The translations under genes were made by a program, and so were the position numbers. Positions 53,889-63,500 of a stretch of 64,000 bases of DNA are shown here, piece by piece (position 1 is the first letter of the stretch; the number at the start of each line of letters is the position of its first letter). Source of the DNA: Streptomyces sp. DSM 15324 (GTDB lineage: Bacteria > Actinomycetota > Actinomycetes > Streptomycetales > Streptomycetaceae); NCBI RefSeq assembly GCF_001514285.1, contig NZ_KQ949024.1:524700-588699 (forward strand), in the 5' to 3' direction. The notes under the pieces are model-generated. The model saw only the letters and a program-made list of their open reading frames with translations. It did no database searches and was not told the origin of the DNA.

Positions 53889-56800
53889 TCAGCTGAACCA
53901 GCCCTTCACGCTCTTCCAGCCCTTCGACATGGCGTTGTTGATCGGGCCCGACGCCAGGATGCCGGTGACGGCTCCCGCACCCGCCCCGATGGCTCCGCCG
54001 ATGACCGTGCCCACGCCGGGCGCGATGGCGGTGCCGATCGCCGCCCCGAGCGTGGCGCCCACCTTGGTCGTACCCAGAACCACGGCCGTGTCGACCGCGG
54101 TCTCGGCTGCCGTCAGGGGGATGTCACCACCGGTGGACTGGTAGTTGGAATAGGCGGTGAACGCGATACCGCCCACCAGCAGCCCCCTGCTGGCGACCCC
54201 CATCCACTTGCTGCTCCCGATGGCTGCCACGCGCGCGAGACCAGGGTTGTCCCGCATCGCCTGCAAGATCTGGGAGGACTGCCTAGTGGACCGCATCGCG
54301 GCCTTGGCGTCGGTGGTCAGACTGCCCGCCTGGGTGAAGGCCGACTGGACGTAGGAGCCCGAGGTCATGACTCCGTTGCCCGCGTTGCAGACGTAGTTCT
54401 GCACCTTGGACGCGATCCCGCAGTTGGCCGAGAAGGACAGCAGCGGAACCGGGTCGGGGCCCATGAGCAGCGGCGGCTGGGAGGGCGGCCCGTACACCGG
54501 GCCGCTGCAGGCCGCCATCGGAGGCGCCCCGCAGGAGGGCGGGCCGTAGACCCCACCACCGCCCGTGCCGCCGCCGCCGTTGCCGCCACCGCCGCCGCCA
54601 CCGCCACCGCCGTTGCCGCCGCCACCGCCGTTGCCCGGGTATTCCGGGCACTGCGGATTGATCACGCTGGGGCAGGGTGCCGGCTGGTTGCCGCCGGTGC
54701 TGATGGGGACGCCGTTGCGGCACGGGATGGAGCCGTCCCGGCATTCCGGGACGCCTTCACCGGTCGGGTCGGCGAACGTGGCGGGATTGTTGTTGGAGTA
54801 GGCGTACCCGTTCAGGGACTGGCCCTGATCCCTGCTGAGTTTCGGGTCGACGCTGATGAACTGGCCGATCTCGGGATCGTATTCCCGGGCATCGACATGC
54901 GTGAGGCCCGTGGCGGCGTCGTTGGTCTTGCCCAGGAAGCCCTTGTCGTACGTCCAGGCGCCGCCGGTGGTCGCGCCGCGGTCCTTGCCGAACGGTGTCA
55001 TCCGGCGCTTGGTGACCGTCTGGGCGCTGTCCGCGGACACCGCCAGGCTCTGGGTCCCCTGATGGTCTCCGGCGAGATAGCTGAGCTTGTTGGTCCCGGA
55101 CTCATTGCTCCGGATCGCGATGGTCAGGCTGCCCGAGGAGTAGGTGCGCTGGGCCCAGGTGCTGCCGCTCGCCCTCAGGTGGAGTTCGGTGTTGCCCGTG
55201 TACAAGACACGTTCGCCGCCCTCCGCGCTGCGGATCAGGAGCTTGCCGTCGGCGTCGTAGATGTAGTCGGTCTTCTTGCCGTTCTCGGTGAGCTGGGAGA
55301 GCCGGCCCTCCGGTGACCAGGCCAGGTCCTGCTTGGCCTTCGGGCCGGGCCGGGAGGTGGTGTTGCCCGAGTTGTCGTAGCCGTATGCGGTGTCGGGTGC
55401 GGTGCAGTTCGCCGTCTTGCTGGTGCCCGACAGGACGTGCGGCCTTCCCTCCTTGTAGCAGTACGTGTTCGTGGTGTCGCCGGTCGTCCTGTGCTGAATC
55501 TCGGCGGTGCGCTGCCCGCCCTGGCTGTACTGGTAGTCGGTCCAGTAGGGCGCGGGGCCGGAGAGGCTCGACGTGCTGGGCGCGTCGGAGCACTTCTGCG
55601 AGGAGGGTGTCCAGGCGGTCTTCAGCCGGCGGTTGCCGTCGTAGCTGAGGCACTGCGTCTCGGCCGCGCTCGTGCCCCCGAGGGTGGTCGGGTCGGAGAT
55701 GGCCGTGATGTTGCCGGCCTGGTCGAAGGTGTAGTTGAGGTCCATCAGCATGTACGGGTGGGTCTGGTCCGTGACATGCGTGTCGGTGAGCCGGTCGGTG
55801 CCCTCCTCGAAGGTGTTGGTGACATACATCTTCTTGGCGGCTTCGGTGTTCTGCGTGCCCAGCGTGTACTGCTGGGCGAGACCGAGGGCCGAGTAGTCGG
55901 CAGCCAGCAGATAACCCGTGCTGCCGGTGATCGAGGTGACCTGGCCGAGCGGGGTGTAGCCGTAGTCGATGGTCTCGGCCGCCAGCCCGCCCAGTGCGGG
56001 CTCCTGGTTGTTGCCGAGCGTGCCGTCGAGGCGGTAGGCGCTGGAGAACGAGATCGTGGCCGGCGCGCCCGCGACGACCAGCGGATCGCTGGAGGGCAGC
56101 GTGAGGGTGGTGGCCGTCGGACGGTCGAGGGTGTCGTAGCCGGTGACCGTCTTGGTGTACGCCTTCCCCGCCCTGCCGCCCACGAAGCGGGTGTTGGAGG
56201 TCGGCTGGCCCTTGAGCACGGTGTCGTAGGTGTACTCGGTGAGCTGGTGGGTGTCGTCCTGGACGCCGTCCCAGGTGCCGGTCGTCCGGCCGATCTCGTC
56301 GTACGCGGTCAGGACGGTCTTGCCCCGCGAGTCCGTGCTCTTGATCACGCGGTCGAGGTCGTCGTAGCCCATCGTGGACGTGCCCTTGTCGGGGTCACTG
56401 ACACTGGTCTGCCGGCCGAGGAGATCGAACCCGTAGGTCCACTGGGCTCCGTCGGGTCCGGTGATGCCGCTCTCCTTGTCGTCCAGCGTGTACTGGTATT
56501 TCGTGGCGCTGTAGCCGACACCGACGCCGCCACCGAACTGGCTGTCGGCCGGGCTCGGGCCCGCGTACTCACGCTTCTCCACGTCCCGTCCGCGTGCGTC
56601 GGTGAGGGTTCGGGTCGCGGTGCCGCCCTGCTGAGCGGTGACCGCGGTCGAATCACCGGTGTACGAGGTGGTGGTGGTCCACTTCTCCACGCCGTAGACG
56701 AGGAGTTCGCTGGACGTGGTCCGCTCGGCCCCGTCGTAGACCGTCTCGGTCTGCTTGGGTGCCTCACCGTACTCGGCCCTGGTGTAGGTCGAGTTCGGTG

Positions 56801-59800
56801 CGGAGGTGGTGTCGAAGATCTGCTCGTACTTCTCGTAGGCCAGGCCCCGGGTGTCGTAGCGGGTGTCGGTGAGGAGACGTCCGCCCTTGGGGCTGGGTGA
56901 TTGCTCCTGGAGGGGCCGCAGCAGTGAGTCGTAGAGGGTGTAGGTGGTGTTGTACGTTTCGCCGTCCGCCTTGAGCGATGCGGAGGACACCCAGGACTGC
57001 TTGGTGGCGCTGAGGTCGTAGCCGAACTTCTGTGTCGGGCTGTAGCCGCCGGCCCGGTTGCGGTTGGGCCGCCACACGTCGGTCAGCCGGCCGAGCGCGT
57101 CGTACGCGAGCTCGGTCTTCTTCAGGTTCGCGTCGTAGATCCGCAGGTCGAGGCCGCGGCGCGGGTCTATGAAGGAAGTGGTGGCCTGCGTCTTGGGGTT
57201 GGTGACGACCTTCTTGGTCAGCGGGCCCGCCGCGGTCGGCGTGTAGGCGGTGGTGGTGGTCTTCTCCAGCGCGTCCGTCACGGAGGTGACGCGGCCGAGG
57301 GTGTCGTAGCCGGTGCTCTCGACCTTCTGCCAGCTCGGGACGGTGGAGCTGTAGCTCTTGGCCCTGCCCTTCCAGGTCTTCAGGCCCTTCGTCGGCTTCA
57401 TGGTCGTGGACCAGGTGGCGCCGTCGTAGGCGGTGGCGGTGTCGGACAGCACATCGCCGCGGGTGGCCGAGGAGGTGGGCAGGTTCAGGCTGCTGTCGGC
57501 CACCGAGCAGGCTTTTGCGACCACGCGCTCGCGGGAGACCTGGCTGATCAGGCCGAGGCCGTCGTCGCGTGCGTACCAGGTGCGGGTGCAGGTCTCGTCG
57601 CCGGTCTTGGCGTCGTCTCCGCTGTCGTCGGCCTGGTAGACCATGCCGTAGCTGTCGTAGCTCTTCTGGACCGTGCGGGAACGCCAGGTGCCCGGCACCG
57701 TGAGATAGGTGTGGGTGATCTCCTTCTTGGGCTGTACGAAGTGGGCGACGGCGTCCCCGGCTCCGGGCACCGTCTGCCGGGCGGTCTCCGCCGACCAGGG
57801 CTCACTCGAGGTGGCGCTGACGGCGGTGGACCCGCTGTAGGTGACCTTCTCCCGCAGATGGCCGGCGTACTGGTCGCTGTCCCTCAGCGTGGCGAGGCCC
57901 AGGTCGGGTGCGGAGAGCGGGGCGAGGTTCACCGAGCGGGTGGTGCCGTCCTTCAGTTTGGCGCCGTCCATGCCCTGCATGTACTGGGAGACGGTCTTCG
58001 AGCGGGTGGTGTCCAGCGCGCCCTTGTACTCGGTGACCTCGCGGTAGCCGCGCCAGTCGGACCAGGTCCGCTCGTCCTTCGGTACGAAGGGGTCGTCGCT
58101 GTAGTTCCACGCGGCGCCGGCGTAGCTGTAGGCGTGCTCGACGGATTCGTTCTGGCCCGCCGGGTCGGACACCGTGACGGCGAGGACCCGGTACTTCTGG
58201 AACCAGTCGACGGACGCGTCCGCGGCGCCGTTGATGTGCCAGTACAGGGGATAGCAGGAGCGGGTGTTGGTGTCCTCTGCCGCGCCGAGCACCGCACTGC
58301 GCGCACATTCCGCGGCGGACAGCGTCACCGTGGTGATCGCGCCGGTCTCCGAGGTGACGGTCGAGATGCGCGGGCGGGTCAGCGGCAGGATGTCGTCGGT
58401 GCCGTCCACCCGGTTGGGACGCATCTGATAGGTGAACGTGACCGGGTTCATCGCGATGTCGGTGCCGGCCTTGCCGGTCCGCTTGATGGACTTCAGGGTG
58501 AGCACCTGGTCGGAGGTGTCGCCGATGTCACCGCCGTCCAGGTACTGCTGCTCCAGCACCCAGGAGTCCACCGGATCGTAGGCGCTCGTCGAGGCGTTCC
58601 AGGAGGAGGTGCCGATGGACGTCATCCGCTTGCGGGTGAAGAACGAAGGGCCTACGGCCAGACAGTCCGTGTCGCCGCTGGAGCAGATCGCGTCGAAGGG
58701 TACGTCCGGCCAGTTGTCGGCGGTGTCCTTGGTCAGCGAGGAGCAGTCGGCAGCCGTGCACCGCTCGGCGTATCCGAAGGTGACCCTGGCGTCGGCGTCG
58801 TCCGTGAACAGCGCACCCTTGCGCAGCCCGTACTTGATCTCCTTCAGGTAACCGCCGCGCGTGTAGGCGGCGTTGGCGGCGGACGCCTTGTTCTTCTTGT
58901 AGTAGTCGCCTTCCTTGGCGTACCAGTAGGTGGCCGCGTTTCCGGAGGTGTCCTCCACGTAGTCGAGGTTCCAGCGCCAGGCCTGGTTCAGCGACCGGTC
59001 CCCGAAGTCGGTGCCGCCCGAGTAGCCGGGTTCGCCCTCGTCGTCGCCGAAGACCGGGACGGTCCAGGTGGAGTTGGTGCGCTCGGTGGTGGCACCGTCG
59101 AGCTTGTCGAGGCCGAAGACGTACTTGGTGCCGTCCCCGGTGATGACGGTCCAGTACTCGCCGTTGTCGTCCCCGTTGTCGGCGCCGGTGGAACGGGTCA
59201 CCGTGGAGGCGTCGTCGTTCTCGAGCCGCCACTTGCCGGTCGTTCCGTCCTTGACCAGCCGGGACGACGATCCGTTGAGGACCAGCCGGGCGTTGTCGTA
59301 CTTCCAGCACTCGTCGTGGATGCCGTCGTGGCCGTCCGCGTCGCAGCTGCCGTAGGTGCGCTCGATGTAGGACTCGCTGAGCGCAAAGCCTTCACCGACC
59401 GAGGTCCCCTGGTTGTTGGTGGTCGGGTTCTGGCCGTCGACGCTCCCCGAGCTGTACGCGAGGGAGAGCTGGGGGGCCGGTCCGGCCGCCGCGGGCGGCA
59501 CGCTGAAGTCGTACTTCCAGGTGAAGGAGCCGGAGCTGCCGCCCGCCTCCCAGGACGCCGACGGGGACAGGGCCGTGGCCGAGTAGTTGCCATGGCCGTT
59601 GGGGGCCTGGCCCGTGCCCGCCGCGGTGGCGGTGAGGGCGAGGACGGTCGCCGTCGTAGCGTCGCCGGCGGCCGCAGCCGAGGTGCGGCTCGCGGGAAGG
59701 AGCAGCGGCGCGGTGACCGTCTGGCGGCCGGTGCTGTTACGGGAGGGCAGCGGGGTCTGCTTGCGGCACTCGGCCTTGGCGGGGGTGGTCAGTGCGCAGC

Positions 59801-60410
59801 CGGGCAGCCGGACCAGCTGCAGCCGCTGCGCCCAGCCGCCGCCGATCGCTCCGGCCAGATCCCGGTAGTTCACGGAGACTTCCGCACTCCCGGCCGCAGT
59901 GGCCTCGGCCTTGAACAGCACACCGGTGACACCGGCCGCGTCCGCGGCGGCGGTGTCCAGGACCGTGAACTGCATCCGGGTCCCGGCCGGGGCAGCGGCC
60001 TTGCCGCCCGTGGTGCGGACCGTGAGCGGCAGCCCGCCGGGCGCCGCCGAGACGGGAGCCGAGCCGTTCGTCAGGACGGTCGCGGAGCCCTTCTTCGGCC
60101 AGGCGGACCGCTGCTCCTTCAGCGCCCGGGCGGCCTGCGCCGCGTTCTCCTTTCGGTCCTCGGCGACCTGGGCCCGTGCCTTCCCGGCGCCCAGGCCCTC
60201 CACCTTCTCGACCTTGCTGACCCGCGGCTCGGGCAGCTCGGGCCGGCCGAGGCCGCCGCCCGCCGCGTGCGCGACCGGGGCGAGCCCGACCGGGACGGCC
60301 ATGGCCAGCGACACCACGGTGACCGTGGAGCGGAGGTGGTGTCTTCGTATGCCGTCCCGGACGGAACGCACCACACTCATCGATCTTGCTCTGACTCTGC
60401 GCCAGGACAT
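53889..60410 (-). CDS. Secreted RHS-repeat protein with glycine-rich linker and glycine-zipper C-terminal tail
   Basis: 2173 residues. ATG at 60410 has GGAAGGA five bases upstream and gives a long basic signal peptide (core VTVVSLAMAVPVGLAPVAHA). An N-terminal region (to about residue 330) is followed by a beta-rich section (DFSVPPAAAGPAPQLSLAYS) and many YD repeats (GYDTLGRVTSVTDALEKTT, ADYSALGLAQQYTLG). The RHS core closes with DAREYDPEIGQFISVDPKLS, GYAYSNNNPATFADPTGEG (near residue 1885). Beyond it are about 290 variable residues: a Pro/Gly linker (about 1923-1952), then a tail with GAAIGTAIAPGVGTVIGGAI and GAGAGAVTGI, a glycine-zipper likely to insert in membranes. RHS cores encase C-terminal toxins. 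A toxin role is inferred; wall or surface roles remain possible. Confidence 0.88.
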   Translation of the reverse strand: MSWRRVRARSMSVVRSVRDGIRRHHLRSTVTVVSLAMAVPVGLAPVAHAAGGGLGRPELPEPRVSKVEKVEGLGAGKARAQVAEDRKENAAQAARALKEQRSAWPKKGSATVLTNGSAPVSAAPGGLPLTVRTTGGKAAAPAGTRMQFTVLDTAAADAAGVTGVLFKAEATAAGSAEVSVNYRDLAGAIGGGWAQRLQLVRLPGCALTTPAKAECRKQTPLPSRNSTGRQTVTAPLLLPASRTSAAAAGDATTATVLALTATAAGTGQAPNGHGNYSATALSPSASWEAGGSSGSFTWKYDFSVPPAAAGPAPQLSLAYSSGSVDGQNPTTNNQGTSVGEGFALSESYIERTYGSCDADGHDGIHDECWKYDNARLVLNGSSSRLVKDGTTGKWRLENDDASTVTRSTGADNGDDNGEYWTVITGDGTKYVFGLDKLDGATTERTNSTWTVPVFGDDEGEPGYSGGTDFGDRSLNQAWRWNLDYVEDTSGNAATYWYAKEGDYYKKNKASAANAAYTRGGYLKEIKYGLRKGALFTDDADARVTFGYAERCTAADCSSLTKDTADNWPDVPFDAICSSGDTDCLAVGPSFFTRKRMTSIGTSSWNASTSAYDPVDSWVLEQQYLDGGDIGDTSDQVLTLKSIKRTGKAGTDIAMNPVTFTYQMRPNRVDGTDDILPLTRPRISTVTSETGAITTVTLSAAECARSAVLGAAEDTNTRSCYPLYWHINGAADASVDWFQKYRVLAVTVSDPAGQNESVEHAYSYAGAAWNYSDDPFVPKDERTWSDWRGYREVTEYKGALDTTRSKTVSQYMQGMDGAKLKDGTTRSVNLAPLSAPDLGLATLRDSDQYAGHLREKVTYSGSTAVSATSSEPWSAETARQTVPGAGDAVAHFVQPKKEITHTYLTVPGTWRSRTVQKSYDSYGMVYQADDSGDDAKTGDETCTRTWYARDDGLGLISQVSRERVVAKACSVADSSLNLPTSSATRGDVLSDTATAYDGATWSTTMKPTKGLKTWKGRAKSYSSTVPSWQKVESTGYDTLGRVTSVTDALEKTTTTAYTPTAAGPLTKKVVTNPKTQATTSFIDPRRGLDLRIYDANLKKTELAYDALGRLTDVWRPNRNRAGGYSPTQKFGYDLSATKQSWVSSASLKADGETYNTTYTLYDSLLRPLQEQSPSPKGGRLLTDTRYDTRGLAYEKYEQIFDTTSAPNSTYTRAEYGEAPKQTETVYDGAERTTSSELLVYGVEKWTTTTSYTGDSTAVTAQQGGTATRTLTDARGRDVEKREYAGPSPADSQFGGGVGVGYSATKYQYTLDDKESGITGPDGAQWTYGFDLLGRQTSVSDPDKGTSTMGYDDLDRVIKSTDSRGKTVLTAYDEIGRTTGTWDGVQDDTHQLTEYTYDTVLKGQPTSNTRFVGGRAGKAYTKTVTGYDTLDRPTATTLTLPSSDPLVVAGAPATISFSSAYRLDGTLGNNQEPALGGLAAETIDYGYTPLGQVTSITGSTGYLLAADYSALGLAQQYTLGTQNTEAAKKMYVTNTFEEGTDRLTDTHVTDQTHPYMLMDLNYTFDQAGNITAISDPTTLGGTSAAETQCLSYDGNRRLKTAWTPSSQKCSDAPSTSSLSGPAPYWTDYQYSQGGQRTAEIQHRTTGDTTNTYCYKEGRPHVLSGTSKTANCTAPDTAYGYDNSGNTTSRPGPKAKQDLAWSPEGRLSQLTENGKKTDYIYDADGKLLIRSAEGGERVLYTGNTELHLRASGSTWAQRTYSSGSLTIAIRSNESGTNKLSYLAGDHQGTQSLAVSADSAQTVTKRRMTPFGKDRGATTGGAWTYDKGFLGKTNDAATGLTHVDAREYDPEIGQFISVDPKLSRDQGQSLNGYAYSNNNPATFADPTGEGVPECRDGSIPCRNGVPISTGGNQPAPCPSVINPQCPEYPGNGGGGGNGGGGGGGGGGNGGGGTGGGGVYGPPSCGAPPMAACSGPVYGPPSQPPLLMGPDPVPLLSFSANCGIASKVQNYVCNAGNGVMTSGSYVQSAFTQAGSLTTDAKAAMRSTRQSSQILQAMRDNPGLARVAAIGSSKWMGVASRGLLVGGIAFTAYSNYQSTGGDIPLTAAETAVDTAVVLGTTKVGATLGAAIGTAIAPGVGTVIGGAIGAGAGAVTGILASGPINNAMSKGWKSVKGWFS
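54553..54636. repeat. Low-complexity CCGCCGCCA-type repeat coding for a poly-glycine linker
   Basis: On the plus strand, CCG/CCA triplets with interspersed TTG repeat through this stretch. On the RHS coding strand they give runs of glycine broken by asparagine and threonine, separating the RHS core from the C-terminal tail. Such triplet runs are prone to slippage. Confidence 0.75.
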
Positions 60411-60522
60411 GTCTGTCCTTCCCCCTGCGTGGTTGAGGGACCGGATCGCCCGTCGGGGCCGGCCATGTGCTTGTGAGCCGAGGGGCGGGCCGCGGCGAAC
60501 ACCGGGGCCCGCCCCGCCCTGC

Positions 60523-63500
60523 TCAGTCCCCGATGACGGTGTCGATCTGGTCCGAGCTCGCGACCGCACCGGCGAACAGGCGCACCTCCGCGATCCGGGC
60601 CGGCAGATGGTGACCCCAGGCGGAGTCCGCGTATCCCTTGCCGACGGCGAAGGTTCCCGAACCGATGACCCCGGTGAACGCCTTCGCGTCGCCGTTCTGG
60701 TTGTGTCCCAGATACAGACTGATGGTCCCGGACAGCGGATCGTAGGCACCGGTCAGCCGCACCGGGCTGTCGACCGCGGCCACCTCGTCGGAGACCACGG
60801 AGCTGAAGGTGCCGTCCTTGAGGGAGCCGAAGTGCCACTTGCCGACCGGGACCGTGTGCTCCTCGAGGGTGGTGTCGTCGAGCACGGTGTCCTTGCCGGT
60901 CAGCTCGTACCAGAAGCCCCAGGACAGGCCGTCGGAGTTCTGCTGGCTGAGCACCCCGCCGGTGTAGCCGATGTCCTTCGTCGCCAGCTTCGCGCCGTCC
61001 AGGGCCACGGTCGTGGTCACCGTGTACGCGCCGTTGCCGTCCACCAGCGGCCCGTTGACCGTGGCGGCGTCGTCGGCACCGTCGAGGACCATGTCGCCGT
61101 CGGTCAGGGCGGCCCCGCCCTCCAGCGTCAGGCTCTTGCCGTAGCCGGACGTGGTGTCGGGGATCGTGGTGCCGCGGCCCCGGGCGGCCTCCCAGTCGCC
61201 GACGAGTTCCAGGCCCGCGTAGCTCTCGGCGGTCAGCAGCCGCGATTCGTCGCCCACCTCCTTGGGCGTCAGGGCGCGCTGCCACACGGTGACCTCGTCG
61301 ATGGAGCCCGTGAAGTTGTCCAGGTAGCTGTCCCCGTACATCACCCGGCCGATCTCCATGCTGCCGTCGGCCGACCAGGGTGTGCCGGCGTCCGCCGAGG
61401 CCACCTGCTTGCCGTTCACATACAGGTAGATCTTCTTGGCGGTCGCGTCGTACACGCCTGCCACGTGGGTCCAGACGCCCTTCGGCGATGCGAACGGCGC
61501 CTCGGCCTCCCGGGAGAAGGTTCCTGCCGTGGAGAAGACCCGCAGGCTCCACTTGCCGCCGTAGGAGATGACGAACGGGCTGTACTTCTTGGCCCACGGG
61601 CTGGCCGTGGACGGGGACTGGCTGACGAGCGACACCGTCTTCGTCGAGGACGGGTCCACCCAGGCCCAGGCCGAGACCGTGTAGGAGGACCTGGTCTCCA
61701 GGACCGGGCCCGTCGTGGACGCGGAGCCGGCACTGCCGTTGAGCACCAGTCCCTTGTCGGTGACCGGGGTGGCCAGCGGTTGTCCGGTGGCGTCATGGGT
61801 GATCAGGCCCCGGCGTCCGCGGTCGTCGCGTGCCGCGCCGGTGGCGGAGAGCGTGGCGGGGTGCCGGGTCGTGCCCGCCGTGGCGGTGTCGGCCGCCGCC
61901 CCGCTCGCCTCGTCGAAGTGGTACCGGGCCACCGGCCCGGAGCCGGCGGCGACCAGGAAGTCCACCGCGCTCCACGCCCCGTAACGGCCGACGTTGTCCT
62001 TCGCCCGTACGAACAGCGTGTAGGTGCCGGACGCGTCGGGGGTGACGGTCACCGAGGGGCTCGCGCCGCTCGCGGTGGGCCAGGTGGTCCAGGAGGACAG
62101 GGTGTACTGGTAGGAGACGTTGTTGGTGTCACCGGAGGCCGGGGCGAAGGTCCAGTTCCCCTTGACCCCGGGACCGCCCGCGGCCGCACAGGCGTTGGGG
62201 GTGCAGCTGCTGTACGGGCTGCCGAAGGTGATCGTGGGTGCCTTCGGTGCGGTCGGATCGACCTTGAAGTAGCACCAGCCGGTCGTCGAGGCGTTCGAGG
62301 AACCGGAGAGATAGCTCTTGCCGCTGTTGTAGTACGAGCGCACCCAGGCCCGGTAGCGGTACAGCTTGCCCTCGGTCAGTGTCGACCAGGAGATCGACTG
62401 CTTCACCCCGTCCCCGACGTAGCCGGTGGAGGGCCGCTCGTCGCCGTTGCCCGCCGACGTGTCGGCCCAGGTGCCGTCGGTGTTCTTCTGGTCGAGGTCG
62501 AAAGCGACCCGAAGCTGGGCGCCGCTCTCACCGCCCGACTTGGTCTGCGGGGTCGCCGTCAGCAGGGGCGTCGGATCCGAGACGACCGCCGGGTCGGACT
62601 CGGTCTTCGCGCACACCGTGCCGGTGCCCGTCACCAGCCCGACCGAGGTCGGGGTGCCGGGCAGCCCGACGAAGTCCACGGCCAGCACCGCGTCGTTGCG
62701 GAAGCGCTTCCAGGCGGAGGTGTCGGACTCGTCGTGGGCCCGGATCTCCAGGGTCAGCCGGGAGAACTTGCCCGCGGCGAAGTCCCTCACCGTCGGCGTA
62801 AGGTTCTCGTTCGTCTCCTCCGGGTTGTCGTTGAACTCGATCGGGGCGTCCGGGGAGTCCGGGTCGCACAGCGAGCCGCGCCCCGCCGAGACATACCGGT
62901 CCCCCATCCAGTCCAGCTCCTTGGGTCGTGAGGACCAGGTGGTGGAGGAGGAGATGTTGTTCGTCCGTACGAGGTCGACCCAGCGCGGGTCGCACTGGAA
63001 GGCCCAGGGCTCGGTGACCCGGAACGTCGCGTCCAGGACCTGCTTGCCCTTCAGGCTGCTCGGCGAGAACTCGAAGTACAGCCGCTGGGTGTAGCCGGGC
63101 CCGCAGTAGTACCCGCTCCAGGAGGAGCAGTGTCCGGCGCCCTTGCCGAGGTTGTCGTCGCCGTTGCCCCAGGCGTAGTCCTCGTAGCCGTCGCTGCGCA
63201 GCAGGGTGCGCTCCGACTCTCCCCAGGTCACGGTCGGGTCGATGAAGAGCGGGAAGTCCGCCGCCGGGGTGGTGGTGAGCAGGGCGGCATCCGGCACCAC
63301 CGAGACGGCGTTCTTGGAGACCCGCACCTGCATCCGGGCGACCTTGTCGCCCTGGCCGGGCTCGATGCCGGAGCCCGAGGGGGCCGCCTGCTGCGGGTCG
63401 GCCGGTACCGGCGCCTTCGCGGAGTCCGTGAGCCGCTGGGCCGCGCGGTGCTGGGCTGCGACGGCACGGCCCGCCGAGTTCCACATCTGCGCCGTGGGCG

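Noticed and set aside
54553..54636. Short repeated units that might suggest a CRISPR-like array
   Set aside because: Units are triplets coding for a glycine linker, with no spacers and no cas genes anywhere in the window.
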